Below, piece after piece: positions 28,401 to 37,799 of a stretch of 64,000 nt of DNA. The notes beneath the pieces are model-generated. The model saw nothing but the letters and a program-made list of their open reading frames with translations, had not been told where the DNA came from and ran no database searches. Source of the stretch: Variovorax sp. J22P240 (GTDB lineage Bacteria > Pseudomonadota > Gammaproteobacteria > Burkholderiales > Burkholderiaceae_C); assembly GCF_030316855.1 (NCBI RefSeq), contig NZ_JASZYR010000010.1, positions 1 through 64,000 on the forward strand, written 5' to 3'. How positions within the stretch are numbered: position 1 is the stretch's first letter; the number at the start of each line of letters is the position of its first letter. Both the position numbers and the translations under genes were made by a program.

Positions 28401-31400
28401 AATGGGACGAGGCCGGAAAGCAGGCCAAGGCTAAGTCGGAGGGCTTCGTCAGCGGAATGGGCGACGTTTTCCCGGACGTGCACAGCGCACTGCAGGACCT
28501 GAAGAACGTGCTGTCGGCAACCACATCCAACGCCGACGATGCCGCCTTACTTGCCTCGTTGTCCGAGATCTACGAATGCGGCCGTCGCCTGATGGATGCG
28601 TGTGGCCGCATCGCCGCCAACCCACTGGACCAACTGAAGGTGGCGGTGAAGAGAAGGCTCCAGGGATTCAACGAAAAGGTCGGCTTTGTCATCGACCCAG
28701 ACCAACTGAAGATCGCTTATCTCCAGGACGTGGTGAATGCTTCGTTGAGGGAATTCGAGAAGCGCCTGATCGACGGAGCGTTCGCATTGCACCGCCCGCT
28801 TGTCGACAAATGGGCAGCGCTCAAGACCAAACTCGACAACGAAGACGCGGCGCTCATGCAAAGCTTCGACGTGGTGCGCGAGGCGCTTCAGCACGCTGGG
28901 ACTACAGTGTCCAACGAGATTCAGAGCCTCGACGACCTCGGGAAGGTTGCCACGAGGACACCTCTCGAGTATGCGCAGTTCGTCTTGGTGTCGCTGCTGC
29001 GCGCGTTCGACACCGAGCTCAGATCGGTTCAGACTGCACTTGACAAGGTGCCAAGGCAGAAAGGCAAAGCGGCCGACGCGCTGAACAGTTTCAGCCTCGC
29101 ACTGGACGCAGCGCAGCGGCACACGGCCACGGCAGTCGACGAACTGCACGATCCCGTCGTGCTGGCGCGCTCAGAATACCAGCGGACGCTGACCAATTTC
29201 GCCACGCTGCTGCGCATGCGCACAATGGTGAACGAAATCATCAAGAGGCCGGAATCGCTGCTTTCGCAGGTGTCACAGATTCTTTCCGACTATCTGCTGC
29301 TACAGGTCGGTGCGCGCTTTCCGGACTTTCCTGCGTTCGCAAACGAAGCTCTCAAAGGCGTTCTGGCGCCCGTCACGAACGGCGCGACCGCGGTGATTGG
29401 AGCCATCGTCGACACAGGGCTCACTTTTCCCGAGGCGTTGCCCGATCTGACGAAGGACAAGCCTCTGGACTCTGGCGGATGGCCGATCACCGGAAATGAA
29501 GGGAACTTGGCGGCACTGCTGTACCTGGTGGCAGTGAGGGCGCAAGAGATCTTGCTGGATCCAAAATTCAAAGATCCAAAGTTCGATGAGGTGCGCAAAC
29601 AGTTAGCCGGCGTGGGCAAGACCGCCCTGGCAGCGCAAAAGGATCTTCACGCCTTAGCCGCCCGCGTACAACTGCTCACCGAGAACCTCGCCGGTCTCGA
29701 TCCGAAGCGCTTGCAAGCGTCGATGCAACAGATCGATTCGGGGCTGGACCATCTGCAGAAGCTCGGGGAGTCCGCGATCAAGGTCACCGGCAGCCTGCGC
29801 GACGCATTGATCGCCCTCTCGGTCGAAGAAGCCCAACGTCGGCTGAAGCCGCCGATATTGCAGGCGATTCTCCGGATTCTCGACTGGTTCTCCACCCTCA
29901 ACAAGGCACTCGATTCGCACCTGCCCGAAAACGAGCCGCTGGTGGAACCCTGGAAGAGGCGCCTCAAGGAATATGCGCAAGCCATCGGCAACGCTCAGGA
30001 ATTTGCAAGAACCGCGAGCCTTGCTCAATGGCGGGCAGAACCGAACAAACTGCTTCCCGTCCTTACCAATCCGATCGACGTCGCCGAGAAGACTGGTGCG
30101 CAGGCTGTCTTGATGCTGCAACGCGTGGTGGTCGACTTTGTCATCGACCGGACCGCCAGCCTCGTCGAACCTGTGGACATCGATAGCACGGTCAAACAGC
30201 TCGCGAGCGCCTTCCGTCCCCTACTTGTCCTGCTGAAGCAGGCTTATGTCGCATTGCGCGATGAGCGAAAGAAGGTATTCGACGCTGCCGGAGCGACGGC
30301 CGGTCAATTGCTCACCGGTGCGCTGCTGGTCCGTGTCGACAGCCATGTCATCTTCGTGATTGGCGATCCGCCCACAGGAGAGCAGATCGACGCCACGCGG
30401 CCCGACCGGGACCAGCTCCACTGGGACCTGCAGTCGTTGGAGCAACTTGTTAAGGCAATCGACGAGGGCAAGCTCCAGAGCGAGACTCGTCTCAGGGCGC
30501 TCAATTTTATGGACTACCTGGTGACCGGCTGGCGAACCAGCCAGTCCACCCCCTTGCGCATCATCGAACAGCTGAAGCGCATCTCGTTGGAGGAGATCCG
30601 CGCCAGGCTATTGGCGTTGATCAACTTCGGCGCCATCCGCGAGGAGATCGAGGAACGCATCAAGCTGCTGATTCCCTCGGCGGTGACGATGTCGTACGAC
30701 TTCTCGACCACCATGTCGGAGCGGGCCGAGGCTGCTACCGCCGGCGTGTTCTGTCCGAAGGAGGGCTGCGCGCTCACCGTGCGCACACGTGCACGGGTGG
30801 ACCTGCTGCAGGCGAGCGCGCCGACCTTCCTGTCGATTGGCGAACTGGGCGCCTTCGACATCCGGCTACTCGGCAGCTTCGATGCCGTTACGCTGCACTT
30901 CAAGGGCGTGCGCTTCACCTCGCGCGGCGGCTCGCCGGAATGCGATCTGCAGTACGAAGGCTTCACGATCGGTAAGCAGCTGGAGTACCTGAGCCAGCTC
31001 ACGCCGTTCTTCGGTTCTAAGGCGGGAAGCGGCTTTTACTTGCAGCCCCTTGACAGCGGGATCGGCGTCGAAGCCGGCTACCGACTCGACCTCGGCGCCT
31101 TTACCGTCGGCAACCTCGCAATCTTCAACGTCTCGCTCAATGCCGCAGCCCGGCTGCCCTTTGACAACCGCGGCGCGACCTTCGTAGCTTCGCTGTCGCG
31201 GCGCGATTCGCCATTCACGATCGCGATTGCGCCATATGGCGGAAGCGGCTTCTTCGCGCTGGAAGCGGACACCAAGGGCATCGTCGGCTTCGAAGTCTCG
31301 TTCGAATACGGTGGCGCCGGTGCCTTCGCCTATGGCCCGCTGAGCGGTCAGGGCCGCTTGATGGTCGGCGCGTACATACGCAGCCGCTATGACCATACCG

Positions 31401-31939
31401 AAATCTTCGCCACGTTCTACGTCGGCGGTTCGGCCTCGATCTGGATCTTCAACTTCGGGGCGTCGCTGTACGTCAACGCGAAGCAGGAAGGCAGCCAGAT
31501 GAAAGGTACGGCCACCTACACCTTCTCGTTCTCCATGGGCATCGTCGACTACGACTACAAGGTCGCCGTCAACGTGGCACTTTCACTCGATGGCAGCAGC
31601 GATGACAAGGCGCAGAAGAAGCAGGCGGATAAGACGGTCAGCGGCGATGCCGGCCGGTGGCAGGACGAGACACGGCCCGTCCGGCTCGCCTCACTCGAAG
31701 GCAAGTGGAGCCCGGGCGACGTTGTCAGCGATGTCTCGACGCATCCACTTGCGTTGATGATCGGCGCCAGCGCTACAGCCGCCGTGCGCAAGGCCGCAAA
31801 TGGAGGAGCCAGCATGCCACCTTCAACGGCGAAGCGGCGCGTCGCGACCAAGTGCCAGACCGAAAGCTGGTCGACATATTCGAATTACTTCGATAAGGAC
31901 CTGGCAAAGAAGGCGCAGAAGTTGAAGGCGGTTTACTGA
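22427..31939 (+). CDS. Giant 3170-residue protein with predicted Tat signal
   Basis: AAGGAGG at 22411-22417 precedes the ATG. The N-terminus has a twin-arginine signal (LTRRNFIGAG, then a hydrophobic PALPLLLGSTATSAALL). An N-terminal beta-rich region is followed by an Ala/Ser/Pro linker at about 385-425 and a second Ala/Ser linker at about 1305-1355. The central part (about 1900-2650) is long helical or coiled-coil sequence. The last ~450 residues are rich in Gly, Phe and Tyr (AIAPYGGSGFFALEADTKGI, YVGGSASIWIFNFGASLYVN), like a repetitive beta structure. The protein ends one base before the next giant gene. No known family recognised. If the Tat signal is real, it is a very large Tat substrate. 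Confidence 0.8.
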   Translation: MGELQELEDSFTPVGDSRSALPLTRRNFIGAGMASPALPLLLGSTATSAALLSSRKCESTLRFEEDANGLTITWYPELEIGELPHEMGNKACAPPPKPSQAISAPPEKARSWRLIRKAFGPDAKFRLRLDKVDNKNPDVVYSLEVTNVRFGKLADRSLRFTFSHSPKEKEPSKGNWQVSLLTKMWSSAEKQSAALYFKDISIPPEEGAEKSAKCECDKAPEIPKERAFELTNVDASAALKQILADELRDVKVPVRLQLATNGVWSILPQEDGSKKPSPILLPDGRLALLRGLRMAWCDADPASLQGEAASHQPPNAIAEAKKGKDKSTPPGRLEMDPIFVAWGDASEGDLMLGAAAQRPRIALTAMTVKAQDIFKVAPTVAQQNAKDIPAAGAAPADAASSASAPASAASTVAASVVAPTPAPAVRAWPNCAEPEPPVDWKSIAGNPATSTALDRPPQWRFIRRDWSPKDLHQTGVSSIRAMWSAMIWTKAGRFGPICITDGVFQRGFESKGANMPTLRFAGRLSTTNWEIDTGIGKLLVKGAASDGSAIDPQKASARTHRPLMTLSSSGYGSALSSLDVPLLLLRSDLAPEGCEFSEFTFAPTGLRAVYDSDAAKARNDLRVSESYLWLGEPAAIREFPLARIDLTRARVDVARPESLARLGFMFAGLNLEIADGKAWITDPRASCRVRQRIEPSGNGEPIALDARPVLVAEFPPQHVFEEAVFRPSEAPLPDVALKDTSPFRVTLQDGATKTFSTSLAELLLQLDKLVCIEDHVRVRRDYQARKINQAKAAGEGSTFQEFVEAFERLCEDGATNGSLPPIARPVEGSDKCTTRAKDEILPPAYHIYIGPDELQPELMAIGRKANRSIRNKIIATLLDKSLANADRFIALLKGAEPEPPELMSQIVLIVKSVLAAMNPFKNTPELPVSPRDRARMLEQATSSVMQDYAQFRDFYAEWILRKPGSESLLPDDLEFFSPENTKEQDGLRFTPKPSVADRLTAAKKEYVNLLQSTQAPDPVMRARLSGTSRLAFHVDCGSRPRIDVEDGDAHTLAQGDAPGTRLPFSFDALTDWAHYDLAVTPRARQAATFDDAGTLIRREIGEEGSGEDDSSGSDIAMLKSLGIRSGQLTQRPQRSGRPRDWGKQLRTLQERLTDVEASLSVVPDDLQTAIELPARLILSPSQKGQWRTRRNNLPWAFAPLERPVPLWTAQLDVSGVNPLVRAVASPDMRAEFVRFGLDRSLFAHQRVALKENVLHSPAGAAPPRGPRAPWTLGFEESDPNTSPIERLYKATQTVPDNEKRSVESICAESKVGVAAAAAASAAAAAASAASAASTSAAASTASAPPSAAPPNGSASATVESLHPLVDYLCGRQIHRKEYGKHAVFRSTLDAYDRHEIVLLSSTWGLPVRGRREKTGELQALRFSSQVELPEEWRLLDAEAGTAIYRPRALKIQELALTALGGTLRHDSDFVPPAAARHIVHGPLFDSMSVERWQHWTVLGRDVFAEVVYKGYLFPIGHRASLVKQTERIFLAPAKKDSKEPDTHAPLRCYLRQRMFIRVARPEKAFPAYGQPNGGRMFPADVVRMLTLITPDIVDPAEDTTLPQAMSPAKMSVSPGGRLYANEAGLVFWPRTARIEGSEVVFEMQIQGAATKGKLLFVDNVAVNRPDLMDRLVRDYNKLDSPDVTADNRPDLQTPDPQKHLRTLDLHGQSLRYCDEIKPGSASHKTLSWTLKATGGVGVTNIPRPAGEDVKPNDYEGPVHQFDDPLLEGADQPPFFPAIHTARIRIDQVERLTGGNPQAALAQFEGWYVQNGFEPSKRTQETDRLGIYLDIVSKVTMDMGQNGSRSGGVMRPAGEVIALARERGPLTGTGRLDRAGVVDSVVGKESGFPLTPAPAPRPQRAFGPDDTTADPRNAKKAFNKFFSGNDALKTKILGLVSVSDLVEFLDVKSAASELPLLRDVVEYGMSGAEAASDSLRANVVVPLHQLILELDRQWDEAGKQAKAKSEGFVSGMGDVFPDVHSALQDLKNVLSATTSNADDAALLASLSEIYECGRRLMDACGRIAANPLDQLKVAVKRRLQGFNEKVGFVIDPDQLKIAYLQDVVNASLREFEKRLIDGAFALHRPLVDKWAALKTKLDNEDAALMQSFDVVREALQHAGTTVSNEIQSLDDLGKVATRTPLEYAQFVLVSLLRAFDTELRSVQTALDKVPRQKGKAADALNSFSLALDAAQRHTATAVDELHDPVVLARSEYQRTLTNFATLLRMRTMVNEIIKRPESLLSQVSQILSDYLLLQVGARFPDFPAFANEALKGVLAPVTNGATAVIGAIVDTGLTFPEALPDLTKDKPLDSGGWPITGNEGNLAALLYLVAVRAQEILLDPKFKDPKFDEVRKQLAGVGKTALAAQKDLHALAARVQLLTENLAGLDPKRLQASMQQIDSGLDHLQKLGESAIKVTGSLRDALIALSVEEAQRRLKPPILQAILRILDWFSTLNKALDSHLPENEPLVEPWKRRLKEYAQAIGNAQEFARTASLAQWRAEPNKLLPVLTNPIDVAEKTGAQAVLMLQRVVVDFVIDRTASLVEPVDIDSTVKQLASAFRPLLVLLKQAYVALRDERKKVFDAAGATAGQLLTGALLVRVDSHVIFVIGDPPTGEQIDATRPDRDQLHWDLQSLEQLVKAIDEGKLQSETRLRALNFMDYLVTGWRTSQSTPLRIIEQLKRISLEEIRARLLALINFGAIREEIEERIKLLIPSAVTMSYDFSTTMSERAEAATAGVFCPKEGCALTVRTRARVDLLQASAPTFLSIGELGAFDIRLLGSFDAVTLHFKGVRFTSRGGSPECDLQYEGFTIGKQLEYLSQLTPFFGSKAGSGFYLQPLDSGIGVEAGYRLDLGAFTVGNLAIFNVSLNAAARLPFDNRGATFVASLSRRDSPFTIAIAPYGGSGFFALEADTKGIVGFEVSFEYGGAGAFAYGPLSGQGRLMVGAYIRSRYDHTEIFATFYVGGSASIWIFNFGASLYVNAKQEGSQMKGTATYTFSFSMGIVDYDYKVAVNVALSLDGSSDDKAQKKQADKTVSGDAGRWQDETRPVRLASLEGKWSPGDVVSDVSTHPLALMIGASATAAVRKAANGGASMPPSTAKRRVATKCQTESWSTYSNYFDKDLAKKAQKLKAVY

Positions 31940-31940
31940 C

Positions 31941-34900
31941 ATGGCAAGCCAGGACATCTACAAAGTCATTCCTTCCGGCATCACCGAGACAGGCAAACTG
32001 CGCGCAACGTTGATGCTGTCGCCGGCTGTGCACAAACCCGACGAACTTGCGAACCTACCGAGCCGGCTGCTCGAGCCCCGGCGCGCACTTCGTGGCCAGA
32101 CGAAGCTGCGGGTGTTCAAGGTGTGGATTTCCGGCACGGAATGCCGCGTCCCTTCCGCTGAGGAATTGACGAAAGGAAGCGACCGGACGTGTTCGGCTCT
32201 GGCTTCTTCCTTCAACAATGCCTGGGGTCTCGACGAGCCGCTCGAATGGCTTGACAAGCTTTGGACCAGCAGCCTCGTGCGAAAGGCATGGGTGCCGCCG
32301 GATGCTCCGGAACATCCCGGCATTACTGACAATCCAGCCGAAGTCTGGAAAACGCTCGACGATCTGCTCAAGAGATCCAACGAGGGAAAGGGTTTGCGTG
32401 CTGGAAGCGGTCTTACCAAGCCGCCGCAAGCACAAAGTGCCGCGCCTGCCACAGCGCCGGCAGCGCCTCCACCGACCCAGCCAAAACCATCGGATCCCGT
32501 GAACGTACAGACCATCGTGCCGTCGCGCCAGAGCGACCTCGCGCTGCTATTGGAAAGCCAACGTGCGATGGAGATCTGCGCCACCGCCCGCTGGGCTCAG
32601 GGCGACTACGCTTCTTGCCACGCAGAAGAAGAAGCATGCCGGTTGAAGCTAGATCAAAAGGGTCTAGAGGCTCCCAGTATGGGCACATCGAGTGATCAAA
32701 CGGCTCCGACCAAGCCTGACTCCGCGCCTCGCGCACAGGCACAAAAGAGTTTCCAAGCTGCGACGAAGGGTGTCCTGGATCTTTACGGTTGTCAGCCCGA
32801 CCTAGATCCCAAGCCGGCACATGCTCCATGGCTGATCGAACCATCTATCATCGCTGCTGGCCGAGAAGCGTTCACCCCGGAGATCGTCGGTGCGGCAGAC
32901 TCGCACAGCGAAGCCAACCGGGTCGAGAAGCAAGACAAGGTCACGGACAAGGACGCCGAACTGACGAACAGCGTCGCCCAGCGTTACTTCGCGATACAGG
33001 GCTCTCCGGCCATGTCGCGGCTTTTCGGGCTAACGGTGGATCTGGAGATCGATCCGAAGGAACTGAACAAGTTGCTCGGACTGAAAGACGAGCCTGGCGA
33101 CCCGTCCAAGGACCCGTCCACCGTCGTGCACCTGTTGATCGGCTCTGCCGACGGCGACCGGTCGAAGCCCATCTACACGTTGGCACGCTATCGCCCCGCA
33201 GGCGAGATGCACTTCATGCCGGCCAGCCGGCTGGAATTGCACTGGGCTGATGGCAAGTCGTTGCACCCGCAAACATCTCAGCACGAGGGGGTCGTGGTTC
33301 TCGGCCAGGAACTCGAAACGATCAACACGACCCACCTCAACCGCTTTGTGCTGACCAGTCTGGACGTGCCGCGCGCCACGAACGGCGCACTCGATCGGAT
33401 CGGCGTGGCGCCGACTACGCCGCCGAACTCGCGCCTCCGCGCCGAGGATCAAGCCAAAAGAGAAGGCAAAGAGCTCGCCGAATGGAAGCCGTCCGGCAAA
33501 GACCTCGAGCCGCTGCTAGCGAGCAAGCCATCCCACTGGGCACGTAAGACGCATTCGACAGCTGGCCTTGTACTGCTGGACCGCGGCCGCGCCGAGCAGT
33601 CGCTGCAGCAGTTTGCGGCGCGTACGGTGCATGGCGACGACAAGCGAAGTTACATCTTGCTCGACTCCAACGACCTGCTGGTTGGCTACCGGATAGATGT
33701 TGGCGTTCCCTCCGCGGCTGGCAGGCCTGGCGAATTTGCTTGGCGCAGTTTGATGGGACGCAACGTCCAGCACGGCAACGGCCACAAGGACGCGGACAAG
33801 GTCGCGAAGAAGGTGCCCCTGCTGATGGGCGGGTCGAAAGAACACATTTCGACATGGCAGCTCACTCTCGACGACGCTCAGTTGAGCCTTCCGGCGCGAT
33901 TGATCGATTCCATTGACCCCCCGCCAGACGAAAGGAATTCCAAGGACGCTTACGTCGAAGAAGTGATCGCGGTGTGGACCGGGGAGCCAATGGCAGCGCT
34001 GTGCGCAGCGGAGCAGAAAGACAAGGAACGCGACGCTGAGGTCGGCGCCGGCGAAGTGATCAGCCTTCCCGCGACCAACGATAAGAGCGACCGGCTGCCA
34101 CCCCCTCTGCGCTTTGGCTGGCCCTACCGGGTCGGCCTGCGTGCGGTCTACGCTGGCGGCATCTCGCTGCCGGTACAGCATGCGAAGAAGCTGTATGAGG
34201 CCAGTTCACCATGCAGATTCACGCCCACTGCCACGAGCAACTGCACGAACCCGTTAGTCTTGCCCTCCCGCGGCGACGACGGTAAGACCTCTGGCGCGCG
34301 CCGCTTTCTGCGCCATGAGCGCGTCTCCGCGCCCTTCTTGCTGATGCACGAGGACATCGCCAAAAAGGCGTCAAAGAAGATGGGCTACGAGCGCTCCGCC
34401 CACGCCATCTTGCGCAGCGATCCCGGCGAACCCGAGTCAGATTACGCGCAACCCAACGAAACTCGCCGCATCTTCGTGCCGCCCTCGGTCGAGATGCACT
34501 TCGCGGCCATGCACGGCGTGTTTGACGGGATGACGCAGCCAAAGGATGCACTGCCCCACATGCGCTTCGATGCGACGAAGGGTGGATTTCCGTGCATCAC
34601 CGCGAAGTCGGTCGAGGGCATCAACGGAGAGACCTTCTACGGCGAAAGAACAATCTCGTTCGACCGAGAAGCACGCGGCGATGCGGTCTACATCGAGCAG
34701 ACCAAGCCACGGTCGCGCCCCTATTTCCCCGATCCGGCGGCCGGCTTATGGGTGATTGCCGTTCGGCATGCCGGGACCAACAGGTACCTCGAAGGGCCCG
34801 CGAAAACTGTCCCCATCCGCAAATCCTTACAAAACTATCCCGAGTGCAAACCATTGGTGCTGCGAGTCGTCCGAGAGATGTTGCCGCGCCCACAAAGCGC

Positions 34901-37415
34901 CCTTCCGACAATGGAGCAAGTGCTGAGAGTGCTACCCGGCTCAAGCAGTCACGCCAAGGACGCGATCGAGGTGTTAGTGCGACTCGCACCCGGGGAAGAC
35001 TTCGACGTCGACGTGTGGTGCATCCCGGAAGCAGACGACCTGCAGGATTTGTTTGCCGCCATCGAAGGTATCGCTGTGATGGCGCTGCTACGCGCGAAGT
35101 CGCTTGCTTCGGCGCCACAGCCAAGTCTGATAGACGGGCTCAAAACGATGCTGCCTCAGACGATGGTGGACACAGTGTTGCAGAACCTGGAAGCCTGCGG
35201 CTGTTGGCCACCGTCAGACAAACTACAGATGCTGCCGTTCAACGACGGCATCGGTGGCTTAGCCGCGCCCGGCCGTGAAACTCGCAAGGCCATCGCCATC
35301 GCTCTTTTCGAAACTCTCTGCATGCGGCCCATCGATGAGATTGCGGCCGTACAGACGCTCCGCGTCACGCACGTAAGCGCGCAGCCGATGCGGCCTCCCA
35401 GCTTCGAGCCAAACGACTCCGCACGCAAATTGGGAGCAAGACGAACGCTGCAGGCTCAGGCACCAGAGACCGAGCTAGAGAACTCTGTAGGACGTGCACC
35501 GGCTGTCGCCGCGTCCGCACCGGCACCAGCCGCGGCGCCAGGCGTGGCGCCGGCCGCTTCCACTGCATCGGGCGCGTCGACAGGCAACGCCTCCGGCAAC
35601 GGAACGATTTCCGGTGGGGACGGCGAAAAGGTCACGTCCGGAAACATCGAGTACTTCCTCACCGGAAACGTACGCGCCGACCTGGTGAGTATCGGCGCTA
35701 TCGAGTTCCGCGCGCTGTGCACCAGCCCGACCGTTTCGGCTTTCGACGATCCGCGTCGCGGACGCAGCGCACGCGACCGGCGCAACGGCACATGGCCGAA
35801 GTCTGGGCAAAAGGACTTACCTACCGAGGCCGTGTTCGGCTTCGATGTCCGCACCGATGGCAAAGTCAGACTCCCGATGCGCGAGATCACCTTGCTGCAG
35901 GTCGAAGACCTACAGCAGCCGACACCCAGCCTACCGCCCGCCTACCCGGACGGCCTTTGGCGTCTCACCCTGGAAAACCTGACTGCCGGCTCGTCATGCG
36001 CAGCCTGGGGACGGGTCGAATCGCGGCATATCTTCCCCGACCGAAAGGCACGCCGGCTGCGGGTGCGCATGATTCCGCGCACGCGCCATGAAGAGTTGAT
36101 GCGCAGCGCCAGCGGGACGGCCCGATTCGGCCAATGGTTGACTCCCGGAGAGGATCCCAGCGCCCCGAAGGACCCGACCGACCTCGCTGCGGAGGAGATC
36201 TGGCTGGACTCGGGTATTCGCCCGTCCGAGCCCGTGACGAAGACGCCGATTCCCGCCTTCGAATGGAACGACCTGGGAACCGAAGTCCATCGCAAGACGG
36301 TAATCCGGATCCCGCTCGGCCGTGGCTGGTTCTCGTCCGGCGAGGGCGAGCGACTGGGGGTCGTCGTGTGGCCGCCGGGATCCCTGGATGCCGTCGCCAC
36401 GATCCGCCTGGATGGGAAAACGGCGCCGCGCCCGCGCCAAGTCCCGCTACCCGAATTCGTCGACGAGGATCTGGGGCCAGGCGGTAAGTTCGTCACGCGT
36501 TGGGGCAGCGACCCGACGCGGCCGGTCGACGGTCGTGCGCAGCGCGATCCGAACCTACCCGGCTTCCTCGACCCGTCGGCATTCAAAGACTTGGACGCCT
36601 CGACGCAGTCCGGCGCGCGCTTCAGCGTCGAATTGGTTCCGGAGGCGCTCATGCCGGTACGCAGGGACGCTATCGCGCCAGCCGGCGCGGAAGATTCAGT
36701 GACGAATCCACCCGTCACGTTGGCAGTGTCGCTGGTGACCTACGAACCTCTGTTCGACGTCGAGACGGAGGAATGGTATGTGGATGTCTCGCTCGATCAT
36801 GCGTTCGAGGCCCGCCCGTTCGTACGGCTTGGGCTGGTGCGCTATCAGAGACACGCCCCAAGAGAACTTCAGGTCTCGTTCCCAACCGTACAGTGGGTAC
36901 AGCTGCTGCCGGAGCGCAGCGCTTGGTTGATCACCGAGGACCAAGGCAAGGAGAAGAGCACCTGGTTGACGGTCGAAGGCCTCGGTCCTGTGGACGCCAG
37001 TTCGACCGATGGAGGCGACCGTTCCGTCGGTGCACGTATGACGGCACGCTTGGTCACCGAGTACAAGAACGCCGCTGGATTGCTTTGCAGACGCGTGGGG
37101 CCATTGTTGAAAGTCGACGCCGTGTCCGAGGAGCGCAGCTCTCGAACCGATGCAGCGTACCAAGGTCCTCGATGGAAGTGGACCCGACAGATCGATGTCG
37201 ACGAGGCCGATAGGGCCAGTGAGGGATTGATCGATGTGACTCACTATGTTTACATCGAGGAGCGCGAGGCCTACCTCCCCGCCACTTACGCCAAGGAGCC
37301 GGTTTCGGCAAAGGAGGCATCGGGCGAACTGGACGCCTGCGACCACGCAGAGAGCGGCCCGCGATTCGCAGTACGCCTGCCGCTGAGGCGGCCGGCGCCG
37401 CGGGCCAAGAAGTGA
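31941..37415 (+). CDS. Giant 1824-residue protein, partner of the 3170-residue protein
   Basis: The ATG lies one base after the upstream stop, so translation is coupled. There is no signal peptide (MASQDIYKVIPSGITETGKL). Pro/Ala-rich linkers at about residues 155-185 (QSAAPATAPAAPPPTQ) and 1180-1225 separate beta-rich blocks. C-terminal motifs such as DVSLDHAFEARPFVRLGLVR and TVQWVQLLPERSAWL give a beta-sandwich impression. I recall similar phrases in large uncharacterised proteobacterial proteins but cannot name a family. It probably forms a complex with the upstream product (inference). Confidence 0.8.
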   Translation: MASQDIYKVIPSGITETGKLRATLMLSPAVHKPDELANLPSRLLEPRRALRGQTKLRVFKVWISGTECRVPSAEELTKGSDRTCSALASSFNNAWGLDEPLEWLDKLWTSSLVRKAWVPPDAPEHPGITDNPAEVWKTLDDLLKRSNEGKGLRAGSGLTKPPQAQSAAPATAPAAPPPTQPKPSDPVNVQTIVPSRQSDLALLLESQRAMEICATARWAQGDYASCHAEEEACRLKLDQKGLEAPSMGTSSDQTAPTKPDSAPRAQAQKSFQAATKGVLDLYGCQPDLDPKPAHAPWLIEPSIIAAGREAFTPEIVGAADSHSEANRVEKQDKVTDKDAELTNSVAQRYFAIQGSPAMSRLFGLTVDLEIDPKELNKLLGLKDEPGDPSKDPSTVVHLLIGSADGDRSKPIYTLARYRPAGEMHFMPASRLELHWADGKSLHPQTSQHEGVVVLGQELETINTTHLNRFVLTSLDVPRATNGALDRIGVAPTTPPNSRLRAEDQAKREGKELAEWKPSGKDLEPLLASKPSHWARKTHSTAGLVLLDRGRAEQSLQQFAARTVHGDDKRSYILLDSNDLLVGYRIDVGVPSAAGRPGEFAWRSLMGRNVQHGNGHKDADKVAKKVPLLMGGSKEHISTWQLTLDDAQLSLPARLIDSIDPPPDERNSKDAYVEEVIAVWTGEPMAALCAAEQKDKERDAEVGAGEVISLPATNDKSDRLPPPLRFGWPYRVGLRAVYAGGISLPVQHAKKLYEASSPCRFTPTATSNCTNPLVLPSRGDDGKTSGARRFLRHERVSAPFLLMHEDIAKKASKKMGYERSAHAILRSDPGEPESDYAQPNETRRIFVPPSVEMHFAAMHGVFDGMTQPKDALPHMRFDATKGGFPCITAKSVEGINGETFYGERTISFDREARGDAVYIEQTKPRSRPYFPDPAAGLWVIAVRHAGTNRYLEGPAKTVPIRKSLQNYPECKPLVLRVVREMLPRPQSALPTMEQVLRVLPGSSSHAKDAIEVLVRLAPGEDFDVDVWCIPEADDLQDLFAAIEGIAVMALLRAKSLASAPQPSLIDGLKTMLPQTMVDTVLQNLEACGCWPPSDKLQMLPFNDGIGGLAAPGRETRKAIAIALFETLCMRPIDEIAAVQTLRVTHVSAQPMRPPSFEPNDSARKLGARRTLQAQAPETELENSVGRAPAVAASAPAPAAAPGVAPAASTASGASTGNASGNGTISGGDGEKVTSGNIEYFLTGNVRADLVSIGAIEFRALCTSPTVSAFDDPRRGRSARDRRNGTWPKSGQKDLPTEAVFGFDVRTDGKVRLPMREITLLQVEDLQQPTPSLPPAYPDGLWRLTLENLTAGSSCAAWGRVESRHIFPDRKARRLRVRMIPRTRHEELMRSASGTARFGQWLTPGEDPSAPKDPTDLAAEEIWLDSGIRPSEPVTKTPIPAFEWNDLGTEVHRKTVIRIPLGRGWFSSGEGERLGVVVWPPGSLDAVATIRLDGKTAPRPRQVPLPEFVDEDLGPGGKFVTRWGSDPTRPVDGRAQRDPNLPGFLDPSAFKDLDASTQSGARFSVELVPEALMPVRRDAIAPAGAEDSVTNPPVTLAVSLVTYEPLFDVETEEWYVDVSLDHAFEARPFVRLGLVRYQRHAPRELQVSFPTVQWVQLLPERSAWLITEDQGKEKSTWLTVEGLGPVDASSTDGGDRSVGARMTARLVTEYKNAAGLLCRRVGPLLKVDAVSEERSSRTDAAYQGPRWKWTRQIDVDEADRASEGLIDVTHYVYIEEREAYLPATYAKEPVSAKEASGELDACDHAESGPRFAVRLPLRRPAPRAKK

Positions 37416-37454
37416 GTTCTTTCAACGAAAAGGCGTCTATCGGTAGCAGATCGG

Positions 37455-37583
37455 CAGATCGAGCCTATCCGGAATTTTGTGTGCGAGGCATAGCAAGACG
37501 ACGGTGAGCATGTATGCCAAGCAAGACAAAGACGAAGAACGCGGAGATTGACGCCAAGATGGCCGCGCTGCCGAAGATCCCCA
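37455..37583 (+). mobile_element. IS256-family left end and transposase start (truncated)
   Basis: GGAATTTTGTGTGCGAGGC at 37471-37489 resembles the terminal sequence of IS256-type elements. It is followed by an ATG at 37514 encoding KTKNAEIDAKMAALPKIP, which matches the usual N-terminus of IS256 transposases. Similarity is lost after about 23 residues, so only the left tip remains. It sits just behind the second giant gene. Confidence 0.6.
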
Positions 37584-37799
37584 CACACATGGCTCAACTG
37601 GGGCGCCTCCCGCGGCCTGACAGGAACCCGAAGACAGAACGGAATTGGCCAACAGCCAAGTCACGCGAGCGCCGCACACACAGACATTTTGACACGCCCC
37701 ATGTCTGACGCAGCCGTGCTAGCCAGCGTCAATTGCGCTTGAACTGAGCCCCTTAGCTTTGCGACACCAGGGTTGACCCCAGTTGTCGCTCGCTGACGG

